Shown here one piece after another: positions 13,960-16,555 of a stretch of 16,555 nt of DNA (position 1 is its first letter; every line of letters starts with the position of its first letter). The position numbers were made by a program, and so were the translations under genes. Source of the DNA: Clostridia bacterium. GTDB taxonomy: Bacteria > Bacillota > Clostridia > Oscillospirales > Acutalibacteraceae. Under the pieces are notes generated by a model, which worked only from the letters and a program-made list of their open reading frames with translations, ran no database searches and was not told where the DNA came from. Where the stretch lies: the NCBI GenBank assembly GCA_900759575.1, contig CAAEVU010000075.1:1-16555 (forward strand), given 5' to 3'.

Positions 13960-15285
13960 TTATTCGTCCCGGGTCTTTTTCACTTTGGGAACGAGCCGCC
14001 GTACCATCACGCTTTCAATGCGGTGATCCTCGATTTTCTCCACGTGGAGCGCCACGCCGTTGACTTCCATGTCCAATTCTTCCCCGTCCTTGGGGATGGC
14101 GTTGAGGCGGGTGACGATCATCCCGCCCAGCGTGTCGTAGTCGTCGCTTTCCGGCAAAGGAAGTTCCAGGTCGTCCACCAGGCTGCTGATGGGTACGGAC
14201 CCGGCAATGCGCCACTGGTTTTCTCCCAGGGGCTGGATCTCCGGCTGCTCCGCCTTGTCAAACTCGTCGTAGATGTTGCCCACGATCTCTTCCAGCAGGT
14301 CCTCCATGGTGATGATGCCTTCTGTGCCGCCATATTCGTCCACCACAATGGCAATGTGGATCTTTTCCTTCTGCATTTCCTTAAACAGGTTGTCGGCTTT
14401 GATGGTTTCCGGCACAAAGTGGGCGGAACGGAGCAGGTTTTTCAAAGGGGTGTTCTTGCCGGAATTTCGGTCCAGAAGGAAGTCCCGGGCGTTCAGAATG
14501 CCCAAAATGGTGTCCACGCTTTCCTCGTAGACCGGCAAACGGCTGTGACCGCTTTCCCGGATCATTTCCAGAATCTCCTGGTCCGTGGAGTCAATGGGGA
14601 GGGCGTCCACATCGCTGCGGGGCGTCATGGCTTCCCGCACGGAGATGTCCCCAAAATCGAACACGTTTTGAATCCATTCCTGTTCGTCCTCGTCGATGGC
14701 GCCTTTTTCCCCGCCCAGGTCCACCATCATGCGGATCTCGTCCTCGGTGACGCTTTCCTCTTCCGCTTCCACCTTCAACCGCAGCAGGCGCAGAACGCCG
14801 TTGACCGATTTGGAAAGCAGCCAGATCACCGGGCGCAGGATAAAGGCCATGCCACGGATCACGCCGCAGGCCATTTTGGCCACTTCGTAGGATTTCTGCA
14901 TGGCGATGCGCTTGGGCACCAGCTCACCGAACACCAGGGTGAAGTAGGAGAGAATGATAGTGATGATCACAATGGAAACGGTGTTCAAAGCGGACAGGGA
15001 AAGGGATTGGAATCCCAGCCCGTAGAAGATCCAGTTGGCCAGATCGCCGGAGAAGTTTTCCGCAGCAAAAGCGCTGCCCAGGTAACCTGCCAAGGTGATG
15101 GCCACCTGGATGGTGGACAAAAATCCGGAAGGTTCTTCCACCATTTTCAAAAGTTTGGAGGCGGTCTTGTTTCCGTCCTCTTCCAATTTTCGAAGTTTGG
15201 TGCTGTTCAAAGACACCACTGCCAATTCCGTAGCCGCGAAAAAGGCGTTGATCAGTATCAAAACCACTTGCAATAAGATTTCCAA
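13960..15285 (-). CDS. CorC/HlyC-family (CNNM-type) membrane transporter, second of two convergent paralogs
   Basis: A 441-residue paralog of the facing gene with the same domain order. The membrane domain (about 3-165) shows FFAATELAVVSLN (15-27), TIQVAITLAGYLGSAFA (58-74) and FGELVPKRIA (119-128). CBS domains lie at about 215-268 and 280-338 with VVDEYGGTEGIITMEDLLEEIVG, and the CorC_HlyC domain at about 347-432. The two paralogs differ clearly in the membrane domain (GNN in one, AGYLG in the other), so they belong to different subfamilies and are not a recent duplication. The start is TTG at 15285. No ATG or GTG is in frame before an upstream stop, and AAAAGGAG lies 9 bases upstream. It has its own consensus promoter and a 220-base leader with a short acidic ORF and terminator. 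Mg2+ export is the family-based guess. Confidence 0.92.
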   Translation of the reverse strand: MEILLQVVLILINAFFAATELAVVSLNSTKLRKLEEDGNKTASKLLKMVEEPSGFLSTIQVAITLAGYLGSAFAAENFSGDLANWIFYGLGFQSLSLSALNTVSIVIITIILSYFTLVFGELVPKRIAMQKSYEVAKMACGVIRGMAFILRPVIWLLSKSVNGVLRLLRLKVEAEEESVTEDEIRMMVDLGGEKGAIDEDEQEWIQNVFDFGDISVREAMTPRSDVDALPIDSTDQEILEMIRESGHSRLPVYEESVDTILGILNARDFLLDRNSGKNTPLKNLLRSAHFVPETIKADNLFKEMQKEKIHIAIVVDEYGGTEGIITMEDLLEEIVGNIYDEFDKAEQPEIQPLGENQWRIAGSVPISSLVDDLELPLPESDDYDTLGGMIVTRLNAIPKDGEELDMEVNGVALHVEKIEDHRIESVMVRRLVPKVKKTRDE

Positions 15286-15335
15286 AATCGTGCACTCCTT
15301 TTATGTTGGAAAATGGATGAATTCAAAGTGCCAAC

Positions 15336-15476
15336 CTAGTTCCGGGGATAAAACCAGCCGGGAAAACACAAAAAAGCATAGCCTGCCGTAAAAGAATACG
15401 GCAAGTTATGCTTTTGAAAATCTTCCGTTTGCTGTTTTAAAGTGGCGCTGGCAGGGTGACTGTCACCGTCGTCCAT
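15336..15476 (-). CDS. Putative leader peptide (46 aa, acidic N-terminus) upstream of the second CorC/HlyC gene
   Basis: A 46-codon ORF in the leader RNA starts MDDGDSHPASATLKQQTEDF, with three aspartates in the first five residues and a proline at 8. It ends in an aromatic, hydrophobic stretch (YAFLCFPGWFYPRN). AAGAGAGG lies about 11 bases before the ATG. Codons 22 to 34 encode both arms of a strong terminator hairpin, and the ORF continues about 36 bases past it, so a translating ribosome must melt the hairpin. The stop codon is 51 bases upstream of the transporter start. The arrangement repeats that of the facing paralog: acidic start, hairpin overlap, same distance to the gene. Translation and Mg2+ sensing are inferred, by analogy with the acidic and Pro-rich MgtL leader peptide. 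Confidence 0.6.
   Translation of the reverse strand: MDDGDSHPASATLKQQTEDFQKHNLPYSFTAGYAFLCFPGWFYPRN
15370..15411 (-). terminator. Attenuator-type intrinsic terminator in leader 2
   Basis: Read on the minus strand, GCATAACTTGCCGTA (15411-15397) pairs with TACGGCAGGCTATGC (15390-15376) around a 6-base loop with one mismatch and one G-U pair, followed by six T (15375-15370). It is a strong terminator sitting between the promoter and the transporter gene, inside the short ORF. CCTGCC in the earlier leader (15448-15453) can pair with GGCAGG of its 3' arm and might act as antiterminator. Confidence 0.85.
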
Positions 15477-15514
15477 GATGAATAAAACCTCTCTTTAAAG
15501 TTAACATTGGCTTC

Positions 15515-15543
15515 ATTATATAGAACTTTTCTCTTCTTGTCAA
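15515..15543 (-). promoter_or_regulatory. Perfect consensus sigma-A promoter of the second CorC/HlyC gene
   Basis: On the minus strand TTGACA (15543-15538), a 17-base spacer and TATAAT (15520-15515), 12 of 12 consensus positions. Transcription should start near 15508, giving a leader of about 220 bases, almost the same length as that of the facing paralog. Confidence 0.92.
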
Positions 15544-15569
15544 CGGGTTTCCTGCCGGAAGTCCGGTCG

Positions 15570-15598
15570 TTGTATCCCCCGGTCAGCAGGTGTATACT
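15570..15598 (+). promoter_or_regulatory. Candidate promoter of the first lipoprotein gene
   Basis: TTGTAT (15570-15575), a 17-base spacer and TATACT (15593-15598). The start point would be near 15605, at the ribosome binding site, so the leader would be very short. It lies divergent to the minus-strand promoter at 15515-15543. Confidence 0.45.
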
Positions 15599-15619
15599 GA
15601 TGCCAAAGGAGATGATTTT

Positions 15620-16129
15620 ATGAAAAGATACGCATCTGCTGTGTTGGCCCTGCTGCTGGCGATACTCTGTGCCGGCTGCACGGGAAACCGCAACTCCCTT
15701 CCCTCGAGTCTGGGTCTGCCCCTGAAAGACTCCACAGTGGTGGAGCACTGGGACGACCACGGTGGGATGAGCGACGGCAGAGGGTACTGGAAGGTGACCC
15801 TGTCGGACCAGGATGCCGCGGCCTTGGATGCCCGGGTCCGGAGTGGGAAGGGCTGGCACACTCTCCCGGTAAATGAGGACGTGGAGACCCTGCTTTATGG
15901 CCGGGAATGGCAGGAAGGGACAGAGTCTTTCAGCGCCGGGCCCTACCTCACCGGCAAGGACGGAACCCCCCTGCTTCCTAAGGCGAAAGAGGGATACTGG
16001 TTCTTCCGCAACGATCAGACCGGAAGCTGGGAAACCACGGAGGTGCTGGGGCGGTACTCCTTCAATTTCACCGCCGCCATATACGATAGCGAAACCCAGA
16101 CCCTTTACTGTGGGGAGTTGGACACCTGA
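15620..16129 (+). CDS. Putative lipoprotein of unknown function
   Basis: A 169-residue secreted protein. Residues 1-20 are a lipoprotein signal peptide (MKRYA, hydrophobic core, LCAGC) with C20 as the lipidation site. The residue at -3 is Cys with Leu before it, so the lipobox is slightly atypical. The mature part is hydrophilic, rich in Trp, Tyr, Gly and Asp (WDDHGGMSDGRGYWKVTL, EGYWFFRNDQTG), with no motif that I recognise. ATG 15620 is preceded by AAAGGAG at 8 bases. An in-frame upstream ATG at 15590 lies within the promoter -10 region and is rejected. It is followed after about 190 bases by a second lipoprotein gene with its own promoter, and no terminator is seen between them. Confidence 0.8.
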   Translation: MKRYASAVLALLLAILCAGCTGNRNSLPSSLGLPLKDSTVVEHWDDHGGMSDGRGYWKVTLSDQDAAALDARVRSGKGWHTLPVNEDVETLLYGREWQEGTESFSAGPYLTGKDGTPLLPKAKEGYWFFRNDQTGSWETTEVLGRYSFNFTAAIYDSETQTLYCGELDT

Positions 16130-16176
16130 GTGGCCAGAAAAGAGCCGGGAAATAGTTGGATACCCAGGAATTTATG

Positions 16177-16205
16177 TTGAGTTTATTTCGTAAAAATAGT
16201 ATAAT
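16177..16205 (+). promoter_or_regulatory. Sigma-A promoter of the second lipoprotein gene
   Basis: TTGAGT (16177-16182), a 17-base spacer and TATAAT (16200-16205). Transcription should start near 16212, leaving about 108 bases of leader. Confidence 0.85.
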
Positions 16206-16211
16206 TTTAGT

Positions 16212-16319
16212 GAAGTAGACGGGACGGGCGTCCTGGAAACCTGTTTGGGCGGCATCCCTACTGAGAGGGGGCCGGGAAAGACGAAAAGAAAAGTCGGAGA
16301 GAAAAAGGAGGTAACATCT
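16212..16319 (+). promoter_or_regulatory. Structured 5' leader of the second lipoprotein gene
   Basis: The leader can form GGAC-GGGC-GTCC (about 16221-16232) and a larger stem built on CCCT-ACTGAG-AGGG flanked by GGC/GCC (about 16250-16273), then a weak GAC/GTC pair, before the ribosome binding site AAAGGAGG (16304-16311). CTGAGAG recalls part of the TPP riboswitch, but the other conserved elements are missing. No known riboswitch class is recognised. Confidence 0.4.
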
Positions 16320-16555
16320 ATGGGAAAACGAAACGGAAAACGATGGCTGGTACTCATGTTGGCGTTGGTTTGTGTGTGCGTCCTTGCGGCTTGCCAAAAC
16401 GAGCAGTGCGATGACCAAGAGGGGCAATACGACACCTGTGCCAAGCCTGTGATTTACCTCTATCCGGAGAAAGAAACGGATGTGACGGTACAACTCCACT
16501 ATGATGGTGAACTGACCTGCACGTACCCTGCCTACAACGAGGGTTGGACGGTCAC
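16320..16555 (+). CDS. Lipoprotein with KPVIYLYPE motif, 3' end outside window
   Basis: The first 78 residues of a gene that continues past the window. Residues 1-24 form a lipoprotein signal peptide with lipobox LAAC and lipidation at C25. The mature part has a short acidic linker followed by CAKPVIYLYPEKETDVTVQL and DGELTCTYPAYNEGWTV. I recognise KPVIYLYPExxxxVxVxL followed by GxLTxTYPxYxxGW as a recurring uncharacterised domain of secreted proteins in Clostridia. Its function is unknown to me. AAAGGAGG lies 8 bases before the ATG, and a near-consensus promoter lies 115 bases upstream. It is unlike the preceding lipoprotein in the mature part. Confidence 0.85.
   Translation, partial: MGKRNGKRWLVLMLALVCVCVLAACQNEQCDDQEGQYDTCAKPVIYLYPEKETDVTVQLHYDGELTCTYPAYNEGWTV

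Noticed and set aside
13663..15276. A 537-codon plus-strand open frame
   Set aside because: It lies opposite the minus-strand CorC/HlyC gene, which has clear domains. Its product is His/Gln/Phe-rich low-complexity sequence typical of a shadow frame.
15437..15859. A 140-codon minus-strand open frame covering the promoter of the second CorC/HlyC gene
   Set aside because: It runs across a perfect promoter and through the opposite lipoprotein gene, and shows no coding features.
16212..16319. TPP riboswitch suggested by CTGAGAG
   Set aside because: The other conserved TPP elements are not present and the gene has no thiamine link.

Overview
The window looks like chromosomal DNA of a low-to-mid GC Gram-positive anaerobe, most likely a member of the Clostridia near the Oscillospiraceae. 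The reasons are strong AGGAGG-type ribosome binding sites, consensus sigma-A promoters (TTGACA-17-TATAAT), Bacillus-type ManA and pyrimidine-nucleoside phosphorylase, lipoproteins of a style common in Clostridia, and no outer-membrane or phage functions. This placement is inferred from gene content only.

Layout. 1-3541: the tail of a left-handed beta-helix (GlmU-like) protein, then a two-gene cell-wall synthesis operon: a SEDS glycosyltransferase carrying an N-terminal FHA domain, and its class B penicillin-binding protein. 3621-4570: a lone minus-strand membrane protein of unknown function with its own promoter and terminator. 4568-9763: a plus-strand sugar and nucleoside catabolism cluster: manA, a PfkB kinase, deoC, cdd, a GNAT acetyltransferase and pdp, closed by a strong terminator. 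9793-10045: a 75-76 bp tandem repeat with hairpins. 10049-10703: ppiB on the minus strand. 10764-12366: exonuclease III and a sirtuin, translationally coupled. 12364-15543: two convergent CorC/HlyC (CNNM-type) membrane transporters. 15570-16555: two lipoprotein genes with their own promoters, the second cut by the window end.

The most interesting part is the pair of CorC/HlyC genes. Each has its own near-perfect sigma-A promoter and a 5' leader of about 220 nt. Each leader holds a short ORF with an Asp-rich N-terminus (MDSSSSDDDTPDH and MDDGDSHPAS) that runs into or across an intrinsic-terminator hairpin, and each hairpin is followed by the same 12-mer TTTTTTGTGTTT. Acidic and proline-rich leader peptides are the known Mg2+ sensor of the enterobacterial mgtL leader, where ribosomes fall off at low Mg2+. 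CorC/CNNM proteins are linked to Mg2+ export. I therefore propose, as inference, a leader-peptide Mg2+ attenuator of reversed logic: full translation of the short ORF disrupts the terminator and turns the exporter on, and ribosome drop-off at low Mg2+ turns it off.

In the nucleoside cluster, Cdd deaminates (deoxy)cytidine, Pdp releases (deoxy)ribose-1-phosphate, and DeoC splits deoxyribose-5-phosphate. The phosphopentomutase that would join the last two is not in the window, and a PfkB sugar kinase sits directly before deoC.
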